Part shown: positions 1 through 5,930 of the stretch, one piece after another
Layout of the letters: each line of letters starts with the position of its first letter
Position numbering within the stretch: the stretch's first letter is position 1
Source of the DNA: DATGMB01 sp035293845
GTDB taxonomy: Bacteria > Acidobacteriota > Terriglobia > Bryobacterales > Bryobacteraceae
DNA length: 5,930 nucleotides
Reading direction: 5' to 3'
NCBI GenBank assembly: GCA_035293845.1
Contig: DATGMB010000139.1
Location: forward strand, 1 to 5,930
Notes under the pieces: model-generated
Databases searched by the model: none
Seen by the model: only the letters and a program-made list of their open reading frames with translations
What the model was told of the DNA's origin: nothing
Program-made: the position numbers and the translations under genes

Positions 1-33
1 GGCGGTCCCCATCGGCCGCGACGCTTCTGCGTT

Positions 34-92
34 ATACACGTTGCGCTGGTGTATGCCCATTTTGGGCTCTCTACAGAGATCCAGCCCCCAAA
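34..92. repeat. Group of short inverted repeats inside the relic gene
   Basis: Three dyads lie next to one another. ATACAC (34-39) pairs with GTGTAT (49-54) across 9 nt. GCCCA (55-59) pairs with TGGGC (63-67) across 3 nt. TTTGGG (61-66) pairs with CCCAAA (87-92), enclosing a small TCTC/GAGA stem at 68-71 and 76-79. The second and third are mutually exclusive because they share 63-66. No T-tract follows on either strand, so I do not call a terminator. They may be chance structure in decaying sequence. Confidence 0.3.
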
Positions 93-172
93 CCGGCGGG
101 CGTCGGCCGCCGTGATCACGCCTGTGAGAAATGCGGGCTAGACAAACGGAAGCTAAAGCGCAAGGTTCTTGT

Positions 173-189
173 GATCGACCAGGTCGATC
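173..189. repeat. 17-nt near-perfect palindrome GATCGACC-A-GGTCGATC
   Basis: Two 8-nt arms are perfectly complementary around a single central base. The shape would suit a dimeric DNA-binding protein. However, the stretch also encodes the IDQVD residues of the relic reading frame, where ATCGA and TCGAT codons give symmetry for free. Chance within coding sequence is therefore a serious alternative. It is too tight to form a good RNA hairpin at full length and has no downstream T-tract on either strand. Confidence 0.35.
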
Positions 190-223
190 GTGTGCCTACA
201 CCTAATTAGGAAGACCGATGCGT

Positions 224-235
224 CCGGAATTCCGG
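224..235. repeat. 12-bp perfect palindrome between convergent gene ends
   Basis: CCGGAATTCCGG sits inside the 56-nt gap (210-265) between the stop of the relic plus-strand gene and the stop of the minus-strand ankyrin gene. It could form a 4-bp stem with an AATT loop and act weakly in both directions, but neither side has a U-rich tail, so I do not call it an intrinsic terminator. A second dyad, CCGCG (246-250) with CGCGG (261-265), lies directly behind the ankyrin stop. Nothing else is recognisable in this gap. Confidence 0.4.
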
Positions 236-265
236 TCACCCGCCCCCGCGTACGAGCTTCCGCGG

Positions 266-2155
266 CTACTGCCCGCCCGGCCGTCTCATCGGCGGCCCAT
301 CCGGCAGGTACTCCGCCTCTTTCATCCCGATCGCCGCCGCCAGCTTATCGAGCGAGTCTTTCTCCGCCTGCTCCGCCGGCGTCAGCACCCGGTTGTAAAT
401 CGACGACCCTGCCTGCACGACGCACTGGTCCGACCGGCAGTTGTGCGAATTCGGCGAGCCCAGCTTTTCGAGCAGCGCCACCGTCTCCGGATGCGGCTGG
501 CCGAACCGCGTCGGCCCGTTCGCCATATCGGCGGGATAATCGCCGGCCTTGCTCTTCGCCTTCACGTTGGCGCCCTTGGAAACGAGATACTCGACCATCG
601 CGTTGTCCCCCAGGTACGCCGCACCGTGCAGCGCCGTGTAGCCGCGATTGTCCACCGCGTTCACATCATTGCCCAGTTCCACGCAGTACTTCACCGCATC
701 CGTGAACGGGTACGGCGCATTCACGCTCCAGTTCGCCGCCCAGCCGATCCCCGCGGCGGCCATCAACGGGGTATCGCCGGACTTGGTTGCCAGCTTCGGG
801 TCCGCGCCGTGGTCCACCAGCAGACGCATGGCCGCGATGTCGCTCGATTGCGCGGCCCGCCAGAACGCCGTCGCGCCCGCCGGGTCCACCCACGTGTAGT
901 CGTTGGTGTAGGAGCGGAACCACAGCTTCTCGCCCACCTGCGCGTTAACGTCCGCCCCGTGGTCCAGCAGGTCCTTCATCAACTCCAGATAGGACACCTT
1001 CTCCTGTTCGGTCGAGGGCTGCGGGAACCACGCGTGCGGCGCCCATTGCACGTCGATCGTGGCGTACAGCGCGGTCAGCCCGCTGTTGGCCGCCAGGTTC
1101 GGATTCGCGCCTTGATCGACCAGGTATTTCGCCAGCTCCAGGTGGCCGTTGACAATGGCCTCCACGAGCGGGCTGAACTTGTCTGCGCTCACCTGGTTGA
1201 TATCCGCGCCGCCCTCGACGAGCGCTTTCGCCGTATCCAGGAAGCCCTCGCGCGCCGCGTACAGCAGCGCCGTCATCCCGCCCACCTGCTCCGGCCCGAC
1301 GCGCCGCGGTGCCCTGGCGGCCACATCGCCCGCCCGCGCCTTCGGCTTCGCCAGCAGCATGGCGGCAGATTGGAACCCCAGGGCGCGCCCCAGCAGGTCC
1401 AGGTCCGACTGCGTCGCCGCGATCGCGGCCTTCTGCGCATCGGCCGCCGCCGCCGCATCCGCCGCTTCATCCGCCTTGTCCTGCTGCGCCGCCGTCATCG
1501 GACGCGCCCCGCCGCGTCCTCCGCGTCCGCCGCCCGCCGCTCCCGGCCGGTCCTCCACAATGTTCCCATCCTGGTCGAACCGCACCCGCGCCACCGGGTG
1601 CGACGCCGTCGCGACGTTCGGCTCGGCGCCCCGGCTCAGCAGATATCGCACTGCGTCCGTCCGGCCGAGCGCCGCCGCGAACATCAGCGCCGTTTGCCCG
1701 TGCACCGATTCCTTCGCTTTGATGTCCGCCCCGTGGTCCAGCAGCACCTTCAGCGCCGGGACGCTGCCCGAGGCCGCCGCCGTCATCAGCGCCGTCGTGC
1801 CGTTGGCGTTGGCCGCGTTCGCGTCCGCGCCCGCCGCCAGCAGCGCCTCGATCGCCGGCGCGCTCCCGTTGGTGCACGCCATGAACAACGGAGTGATCGC
1901 CCCGTCGCGCGTAGCCGCCTTCGGGTTGGCGCCCGCGGCGAGCAGCATCTTCATCATCTCGACATCGTCATGGAATGCCGCCCAATGCAGCGCGGTGGTC
2001 CCATCGCCCTGCGCCGCGTTGACATCCGCGTGCTGGCTCACGAGCGCCTGCACCACCGCCCGGTTCCCCGCCATCGCCGCATCCGCGACCGGGGAATCGG
2101 CGGCCACCGCCCAAGCCGTTAAGCCCAGACCCGCAACGAGAAGTCTCTTCAGCAT
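266..2155 (-). CDS. Exported ankyrin-repeat protein, two repeat blocks
   Basis: Predicted 629-residue protein. Residues 1-20 look like a Sec signal peptide: MLKR, then a hydrophobic LLVAGLGLTAWAVA core with likely cleavage near the AVAAD stretch, so it should act outside the cytoplasm. About five ankyrin repeats fill residues 21-185 (TALHWAA, TALMTAA, TALMFAA and DHGAD-type loops). A Gly/Arg- and Ala-rich linker covers 186-290, and about six to seven more repeats run to about 568, two with long insertions (about 368-390 and 408-425). The tail has a CxxxxC pair (NCRSDQC, residues 572-578) and ends in a charged, Pro-rich segment. Ankyrin repeats bind proteins; the partner is unknown, and the upstream genes are the obvious candidates. 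I chose ATG at 2153-2155 because a good Shine-Dalgarno precedes it and the signal peptide begins there. An in-frame GTG at 2177-2179 would add eight charged residues and only 7 nt of spacing. The gene starts 31 nt after the DUF1552 stop and is probably cotranscribed. Confidence 0.9.
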   Translation of the reverse strand: MLKRLLVAGLGLTAWAVAADSPVADAAMAGNRAVVQALVSQHADVNAAQGDGTTALHWAAFHDDVEMMKMLLAAGANPKAATRDGAITPLFMACTNGSAPAIEALLAAGADANAANANGTTALMTAAASGSVPALKVLLDHGADIKAKESVHGQTALMFAAALGRTDAVRYLLSRGAEPNVATASHPVARVRFDQDGNIVEDRPGAAGGGRGGRGGARPMTAAQQDKADEAADAAAAADAQKAAIAATQSDLDLLGRALGFQSAAMLLAKPKARAGDVAARAPRRVGPEQVGGMTALLYAAREGFLDTAKALVEGGADINQVSADKFSPLVEAIVNGHLELAKYLVDQGANPNLAANSGLTALYATIDVQWAPHAWFPQPSTEQEKVSYLELMKDLLDHGADVNAQVGEKLWFRSYTNDYTWVDPAGATAFWRAAQSSDIAAMRLLVDHGADPKLATKSGDTPLMAAAGIGWAANWSVNAPYPFTDAVKYCVELGNDVNAVDNRGYTALHGAAYLGDNAMVEYLVSKGANVKAKSKAGDYPADMANGPTRFGQPHPETVALLEKLGSPNSHNCRSDQCVVQAGSSIYNRVLTPAEQAEKDSLDKLAAAIGMKEAEYLPDGPPMRRPGGQ

Positions 2156-2160
2156 CGTGA

Positions 2161-2166
2161 CCCTCC
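2161..2166 (-). promoter_or_regulatory. Shine-Dalgarno of the ankyrin gene
   Basis: On the minus strand the sequence reads GGAGGG, then TCACG, then ATG. The purine run lies 5 nt before the chosen start and decides between this ATG and the in-frame GTG 24 nt further upstream, which has no comparable site. Confidence 0.75.
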
Positions 2167-2186
2167 GCTCCCCGACCACTGATCCC

Positions 2187-3560
2187 CTAAATGTCCACTT
2201 CTCCCGTGCTGTCCCCGAACTTCTCCACCTTGACCCCGAGCTTGTGGGCCATGGTCAGCAGCACGTTCGCCATCGGGGTCCCGTCGGCGCAACGCACGTG
2301 CAGGTTGCCTTTTAGCGTCCCATTCGCGTGCCCCGCCAGGACCAGCGGCACGCGCTTGTGGTTGTGGACGTTGCCGTCGCCCATCGGGCTGCCGTAGAGC
2401 ACCATCGAGTGATCCAGCAGGTTCCCGTCGCCATCCGGCGTGTCCTTCAGCTTCTGCAGGAAATACGGGATCAGGCTCACGTGATAGCGGTTCAGCTTGG
2501 CAAACTCCGCCACCTTGGCCGGATTCTCGCCGTGATGCGAGCACGGATGGAACGGCGTGTTCACGCCGCTGCCCGGGAATACGCGCCCGCTCACGTCGCG
2601 GCTCATCTTGAACGCCGAAACCCGCGTGGTGTCCGTCATGAACGCCAGCACCTGCAGGTCGAACATGAGCTTCACATGTTCTTCGTACGAATCCGGCACG
2701 CCCAGCGGCGCCGCCGGCAATTCCCGCTTCTCGCCCGACGCATTGTACTTCTCGATCCGCTCGATGCGCCGCTCGATCTCCCGCACGTCCTCCAGATATT
2801 GCCCCAGCCGCCGCCGGTCGCTCGGCCCCAGGTTCTTTTCGAGCCGCGCCACATCGTGCGAGATCCAGTCCAGAATGCTGCGGTTTACCGCCTGCCGTTT
2901 CTTCCGCTCCTCGGGCGTGCCGCCCTCCCCGAACAGGTTCTCGAAGACCATCCGCGGGTCGAGCGTCATCGGCAGCGGCGTGGTCGGCGTCGCCCAACTG
3001 ATCGTATCGGCATACACGCACGCGTAGCCGTAATCGCAGGCGCCCGAAGCGTCCACCATCTCGATGCAGAGCTGGATCGAAGGCAGCGGTGTGTCCTGCC
3101 CGAACTGCTGCGCATAGAGCTGATCGAGCGACGTCCCGACCAGGTAATCCGATCCCTCCGTCATCTTCGGATGCGCAGCCGTCAGGTACACCGCGCTCGA
3201 CCGGAAATGGTCCGCGCCTTCCTCGCTCGGCGACCACGCCGTGGCCGGGTGCAGGTCCGTATCGCTGACGATCGTGATGTACTCGCGGAAGTCCTTCAGC
3301 GGCTCGAGCGATTGCGTCCACTCGAAATCGCGGCCCGTCTGCGCCGGCGACCAGTAGTGCTTATTCCCGCCCTCGCCGGTCGATCCCGCCGCCCCGTGCA
3401 CCATCTCGATGCAGCACAGCCGCGTCCGCGGCGCCGCGCCCGCCTTCGCCAGCGAACTCTGCGCCGGCGCCATCGCATCCAGCAACGGCAGCGACATCGC
3501 GACGCCCAGCCCGCGCAGCAGCTCCCGCCGCGAAATATGCTTCTTTGTGATGAACTGCAT
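2187..3560 (-). CDS. DUF1552 (HXXSHH-family) Tat-exported protein
   Basis: Predicted 457 residues, a normal length for the DUF1552/HXXSHH family, whose function is unknown. The N-terminus has a twin-arginine signal, SRRELLRGLG at residues 10-19, followed by a moderately hydrophobic stretch to about 33. This suggests folding, perhaps with a cofactor, before Tat export. The naming motif is present as HPCSHH (residues 338-343, bases 2532-2549). Other likely functional positions are TDLHPATAW (101-109), ADHFRSSA (116-123), the Cys pair in CDYGYACVY (175-183), SWATPTTPLP (188-197) and GDGNVHNHKRVPLVLAGH (394-411). The His/Asp/Asn-rich C-terminal half resembles DUF1501 proteins and suggests, by inference only, an alkaline-phosphatase-like metal site. 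Residues about 235-275 are strongly charged and helical. The ATG at 3558-3560 has an excellent Shine-Dalgarno. The gene sits 50 nt behind the PSD protein and 31 nt ahead of the ankyrin gene, consistent with one operon. Confidence 0.93.
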   Translation of the reverse strand: MQFITKKHISRRELLRGLGVAMSLPLLDAMAPAQSSLAKAGAAPRTRLCCIEMVHGAAGSTGEGGNKHYWSPAQTGRDFEWTQSLEPLKDFREYITIVSDTDLHPATAWSPSEEGADHFRSSAVYLTAAHPKMTEGSDYLVGTSLDQLYAQQFGQDTPLPSIQLCIEMVDASGACDYGYACVYADTISWATPTTPLPMTLDPRMVFENLFGEGGTPEERKKRQAVNRSILDWISHDVARLEKNLGPSDRRRLGQYLEDVREIERRIERIEKYNASGEKRELPAAPLGVPDSYEEHVKLMFDLQVLAFMTDTTRVSAFKMSRDVSGRVFPGSGVNTPFHPCSHHGENPAKVAEFAKLNRYHVSLIPYFLQKLKDTPDGDGNLLDHSMVLYGSPMGDGNVHNHKRVPLVLAGHANGTLKGNLHVRCADGTPMANVLLTMAHKLGVKVEKFGDSTGEVDI

Positions 3561-3565
3561 CGTGA

Positions 3566-3571
3566 CCTCCT
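3566..3571 (-). promoter_or_regulatory. Strong Shine-Dalgarno of the DUF1552 gene
   Basis: The minus strand reads AGGAGG, then TCACG, then ATG. This is a full match to the anti-SD with 5 nt spacing. The block GGTCACGATG is identical at the start of the downstream ankyrin gene (ATG at 2155), so the two genes share the same initiation context. Confidence 0.85.
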
Positions 3572-3585
3572 GATTCTCTTCCTTC

Positions 3586-3609
3586 CCTCGGCGCCTCGGC
3601 GTCTCGGCG
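3586..3609. repeat. Three tandem 8-bp units, possible dispersed intergenic repeat
   Basis: On the minus strand the units read CGCCGAGA, CGCCGAGG and CGCCGAGG, an exact 8-nt period with one mismatch. They are preceded by TTAAC, which includes the TAA stop of the PSD gene, and followed by a purine-rich GGAAGGAAGAGAA stretch before the DUF1552 Shine-Dalgarno. From memory, short elements of the form TTAACCGCxGAGxCGCxGAG are scattered between genes in many unrelated bacteria; I have not checked this. The array fills nearly half of the only spacer of its size in the operon. It is not self-complementary, so it is not a terminator. Confidence 0.7.
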
Positions 3610-3610
3610 G

Positions 3611-5930
3611 TTAATGGTCCCCCGCAATTACATCCGTCTTCTCCGGCTCGGCATCTTCCGCCCTCCGCATCTGGAACGGCATGCTCTTTACCACGCCCAG
3701 CACGAATGCCGAAAACCGGTTCCCATTCCGCGCCGCTTCCCGCGCGATCTGCCGCACCACCGGCTCATCGTGATAGTCGATCACCCGGCCTAGCCCGTAG
3801 GCCAGCAGATTCTCCGTGAACGCCGTGATGAACGCGTCGCTGTGTCCCACGATCGCCTGCCGCAGGCTCGCCGGCCCGTTCAGCTTCGCGCCGTCGTACA
3901 TCTGGCCGGTGGGATCGATCTTGAATCCGCTGTCGTTGGTGCGCCAGACGCCCACGGCGTCGAAATTCTCCAGCGCAAAACCGATCGGGTCCATCATTTT
4001 ATGGCATCCCGCGCAGGCCGGGTTCTTGCGGTGCTCCTCGGTCCGCTCGCGCACGGAAAGCGGCTTGGCCACGTGCCCGGTCCGCCCATCGGAATTCTCC
4101 GGCAGCGCCGGGACGTTCGGCGGCGGCGGAGGCGGCGGCGTTCCGAGCAGCACCTCCAGCACCCATTTGCCGCGCTGTACCGGCGAAGTCCGCGTCGCCG
4201 TCGAAGTCAGCATCAGGATGCCCGCCTCGCCGAGCAGCCCGCGCCGGTTCTCATCCGTGACCGGGACGCGCCGGAAGCGCGGCCCCATCACGTTCGGAAT
4301 GCCGTAATGCTTCGCCAGCCGCTCGTCGACGAACGTGTAGTCCGCCGTCAGCAGGTCCACGATGTTCCGGTCTTCGCGCATCACGCTATCGAACAGCAGC
4401 TCCGTTTCGCGCCGCATGGAATTCGCCAGCGAGCGGTCGAAATTCGGGAACAGGAACAGGTCCGGGTTCGATTCCTTCAGATTTTGCAAATGCAGCCACT
4501 CGTCCGCGAAAATCGTTGAAAGCGCCTCCGATTTCGGGTCCGTCAGCATCCGCCGCACCTGCGCCTCGAGCACCGCCGGTTGCCGCAGCTTGCCCTGGCT
4601 CGCGACCGAGAGCAACTGCTCGTCCGGCGCGCTCGACCACAGGAAATACGAAAGCCGCGAGGCCAGCTCCAGGTCCGTAATCCGGTAATTCGTCCCCGGC
4701 GCCACGCCCGCGGGCGTCCGCTCGAACCGGAAGACGAACTCCGGGCTCGCCAATATCGCCTGGATCGCCGTGCGAATTCCCGTTTCGAAATTTCCCTGGT
4801 TCCGGCCTTGCTGGTAAAACCCGAGCAGCCCTTCGAGATCGTTATCCGTGACCGGCCGCCGGTACGCCTGCCGCGCCAGCCGCCCGAGAATCTGCTTCGC
4901 GCACGGGATCTCGTCGGCTGCCGCGCCCGGCCGGCAACTGAAGATCCGCTTGCGGCTCGGGGTGTCCGAAATCCCCGCCACTTTCATCGGCCCGGTGATC
5001 GAGAGTTCGTGCAGATGCGGCAGCGTCGTGATGCCCGGCACCACGCCAGCGCTCACATCCACGAGCGTCTGCTCCACCATGCGGACTTCATCTTCGATCG
5101 GCCCATCGGCCTTTTGCGGGAACGAAGCCGACACCCGCTGCGGCCCCGCTTTGACCGCGATCGGCGGCGTCTTGATCCCGTCCTTGGCCAGCGTAATCGC
5201 CGGGTTGATGTCGATCAGCGCCACCTTCTCGCCGTTGATGGCTACTTCGATCTGTTGGCCCTTGCCCTGGTTCAGCCCGAACAGCGGCCCCGTCGGCGAA
5301 TAATAGAAGCCGAGCTTGAACACATACTCCCCGTCCGCCGGAAAATCGTGGATCACCGAGATCCCGCCGCGCGTTCCCCACGGCGTCCCATCGATGTGGC
5401 GGTTCTGCGAGAGCACCCGCGGAACCTGATACGTCGAGGTCAGCGGCGGCGCCTCCGGGTCGCCCACGGCTTCCCGCGCAATCTTGCTCGCCGCGCGGAT
5501 ATACGCCTCCATCAGCGTCGGCGACACGGTCAGCACATCGGCCATGTTGTCGAATCCGTGGCTCATATCGTCCGGCGGCAGCAGCGCGGAAACATCCACC
5601 GGCACCGCCAGCAGATCGCGCACGGAATTCGCGTACTCGGTGCGGTTCAGCCGGTGCAGCGCCGGACGCCCCGCGTTCGGATGCACGTTCGCCGCCTGGT
5701 CGAGCCCCGCTTCGAGCGACGCCGCGAAGGCGTTTACGATCTCCCGCGCCGGCCGCGGCATGCCCGGCGGCGGCATGAGTCCGACGCGCAGCTTGCGGAC
5801 CATCTTTTCGGCCAGCTCCGCCGTGCGGTCGATGTGCTCGAGATCGAGCGCCGTCAGCGTCATCGAGCCGGATTTCAGCTTGTCATTGTGGCAATACGCG
5901 CAGTATTGGTTGAGGAACGCCCGCTGCGCC
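3611..5930 (-). CDS. DUF1592-type PSD dihaem protein, 5' end outside the window
   Basis: The coding frame stays open to the right edge, so the start lies beyond the window; 772 residues are visible. The Met at 5861-5863 is internal. The 22 codons before it encode FLNQYCAYCHNDKLKSG, with a CxxCH haem c motif at 5888-5902, and the sixth-ligand Met may be in GLMPPPGMPRP (5776). Counting from that internal Met, DUF1587 is about 69-133 (RLNRTEYANSVRDLL), a beta-rich, carbohydrate-binding-like insert about 170-262, DUF1595 about 319-381 (CAKQILGRLARQAYRRP), DUF1592 about 391-520, DUF1588 about 538-640 with a second haem motif CAGCH (617-621, bases 4001-4015), and DUF1585 about 664-733. Cys310 and Cys321 flank the start of DUF1595 and may form a disulfide. 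The family is exported and c-type-cytochrome-like, with unknown substrate; I infer a periplasmic redox or binding role with the DUF1552 protein encoded behind it. The stop TAA is at 3611-3613. The Pro7 run in DUF1588 is, as I recall, usual for the family. Confidence 0.95.
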   Translation of the reverse strand, partial: AQRAFLNQYCAYCHNDKLKSGSMTLTALDLEHIDRTAELAEKMVRKLRVGLMPPPGMPRPAREIVNAFAASLEAGLDQAANVHPNAGRPALHRLNRTEYANSVRDLLAVPVDVSALLPPDDMSHGFDNMADVLTVSPTLMEAYIRAASKIAREAVGDPEAPPLTSTYQVPRVLSQNRHIDGTPWGTRGGISVIHDFPADGEYVFKLGFYYSPTGPLFGLNQGKGQQIEVAINGEKVALIDINPAITLAKDGIKTPPIAVKAGPQRVSASFPQKADGPIEDEVRMVEQTLVDVSAGVVPGITTLPHLHELSITGPMKVAGISDTPSRKRIFSCRPGAAADEIPCAKQILGRLARQAYRRPVTDNDLEGLLGFYQQGRNQGNFETGIRTAIQAILASPEFVFRFERTPAGVAPGTNYRITDLELASRLSYFLWSSAPDEQLLSVASQGKLRQPAVLEAQVRRMLTDPKSEALSTIFADEWLHLQNLKESNPDLFLFPNFDRSLANSMRRETELLFDSVMREDRNIVDLLTADYTFVDERLAKHYGIPNVMGPRFRRVPVTDENRRGLLGEAGILMLTSTATRTSPVQRGKWVLEVLLGTPPPPPPPNVPALPENSDGRTGHVAKPLSVRERTEEHRKNPACAGCHKMMDPIGFALENFDAVGVWRTNDSGFKIDPTGQMYDGAKLNGPASLRQAIVGHSDAFITAFTENLLAYGLGRVIDYHDEPVVRQIAREAARNGNRFSAFVLGVVKSMPFQMRRAEDAEPEKTDVIAGDH

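Larger units (their letters stand above)
2..209 (+). pseudogene. 3' remnant of a TIGR03435/DUF3738-type acidobacterial gene
   Basis: No single frame gives a sensible protein, but pieces of all three plus-strand frames join into what I recall as the C-terminus of the TIGR03435/DUF3738 family of exported acidobacterial proteins of unknown function. The frame starting at position 2 gives RDASALYTLRW near its start, like the family's D-x-TGL-x-G-x-YDFxLxW. The frame starting at 1 gives ASAAVITPVRNAG up to about 138, like PSxxTAxxEQLGL. The frame starting at 3 then gives LDKRKLKRKVLVIDQVDRVP and ends TPN-stop at 207-209, like the family ending VLVIDHVEKxPTEN. This implies two frameshifts, one around 45-75 and one near 135-140, so the gene is probably dead. 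The frame from position 3 is open throughout, so an intact but divergent end cannot be excluded. The gene enters from the left edge and converges on the ankyrin gene. The base composition here is less GC-rich than in the operon. Confidence 0.55.

Noticed and set aside
210..265. Intrinsic terminator for the operon
   Set aside because: Dyads are present at 224-235 and 246-265, but neither has a U-tract on either strand and the stems are only 4-5 bp.
218..2122. A 634-codon open frame on the plus strand, antisense to the ankyrin gene
   Set aside because: Its translation is Arg/His/Pro-rich without domains. It mirrors a clear ankyrin gene in high-GC DNA, where antisense frames stay open by codon bias.
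2149..3321. A 390-codon minus-strand frame inside the DUF1552 gene
   Set aside because: It is the neighbouring frame of a well-supported gene and its product is low-complexity Gly/Arg/Ala with no recognisable fold.
2328..3614. A 428-codon open frame on the plus strand, antisense to the DUF1552 gene
   Set aside because: Same reason: Arg-rich composition, no motifs, and full overlap with a gene that has a Tat signal and the HPCSHH motif.
3361..3627. A short minus-strand frame beginning MRGTINRRDAEAPREGRE
   Set aside because: Its first residues are just the translation of the 8-bp tandem repeat, and the rest is out-of-frame DUF1552 sequence. It is useful as a marker of the repeat, not as a gene.
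4120..4140. GGC/GGA-rich run that might be a simple repeat
   Set aside because: It encodes the Pro7 stretch of DUF1588 (GTPPPPPPP), which I recall as usual in this family, so coding explains it.
1..5930. CRISPR arrays, tRNA or rRNA genes, insertion sequences, phage or defence genes
   Set aside because: I saw no spaced direct repeats, tRNA-like folds, transposase motifs or terminal inverted repeats. The sequence is covered by three conserved chromosomal genes and one relic.

Overview
The window looks like chromosomal DNA from a GC-rich member of the Acidobacteria, probably of the Solibacter/Bryobacterales type. The reasons are the pairing of a DUF1592-type (PSD) multi-domain haem protein with a DUF1552/HXXSHH protein, an exported ankyrin protein directly behind them, and a gene tail that matches my memory of the acidobacterial TIGR03435/DUF3738 family. 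The assignment rests on remembered family signatures; no search was run.

Layout: almost everything is one minus-strand operon, read from the right edge leftwards. (1) 5930-3611 is a large PSD protein whose N-terminus lies beyond the window. It has two CxxCH haem motifs and the domain series DUF1587, a beta-rich insert, DUF1595, DUF1592, DUF1588 and DUF1585. (2) After 50 nt that hold a three-copy 8-bp tandem repeat and a strong Shine-Dalgarno, 3560-2187 encodes a Tat-exported DUF1552 protein with its HxxSHH signature. (3) After a further 31 nt, 2155-266 encodes a Sec-exported ankyrin-repeat protein with about 12 repeats in two blocks. Positions 1-209 on the plus strand look like the decayed 3' end of a convergent TIGR03435/DUF3738 gene, with two apparent frameshifts. 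The 56 nt between the convergent ends contain a perfect 12-bp palindrome but no clear terminator.

All three proteins carry, or by family should carry, export signals. The operon is therefore best read as an envelope or periplasmic module: a probable dihaem c-type protein, a possible metal-dependent Tat enzyme and a protein-binding ankyrin scaffold. The biochemical function of these families is unknown to me. The arrangement is typical of the lineage rather than exotic. The less ordinary items are the intergenic tandem repeat, the relic gene tail, the split ankyrin domain and the possible three-part system itself.
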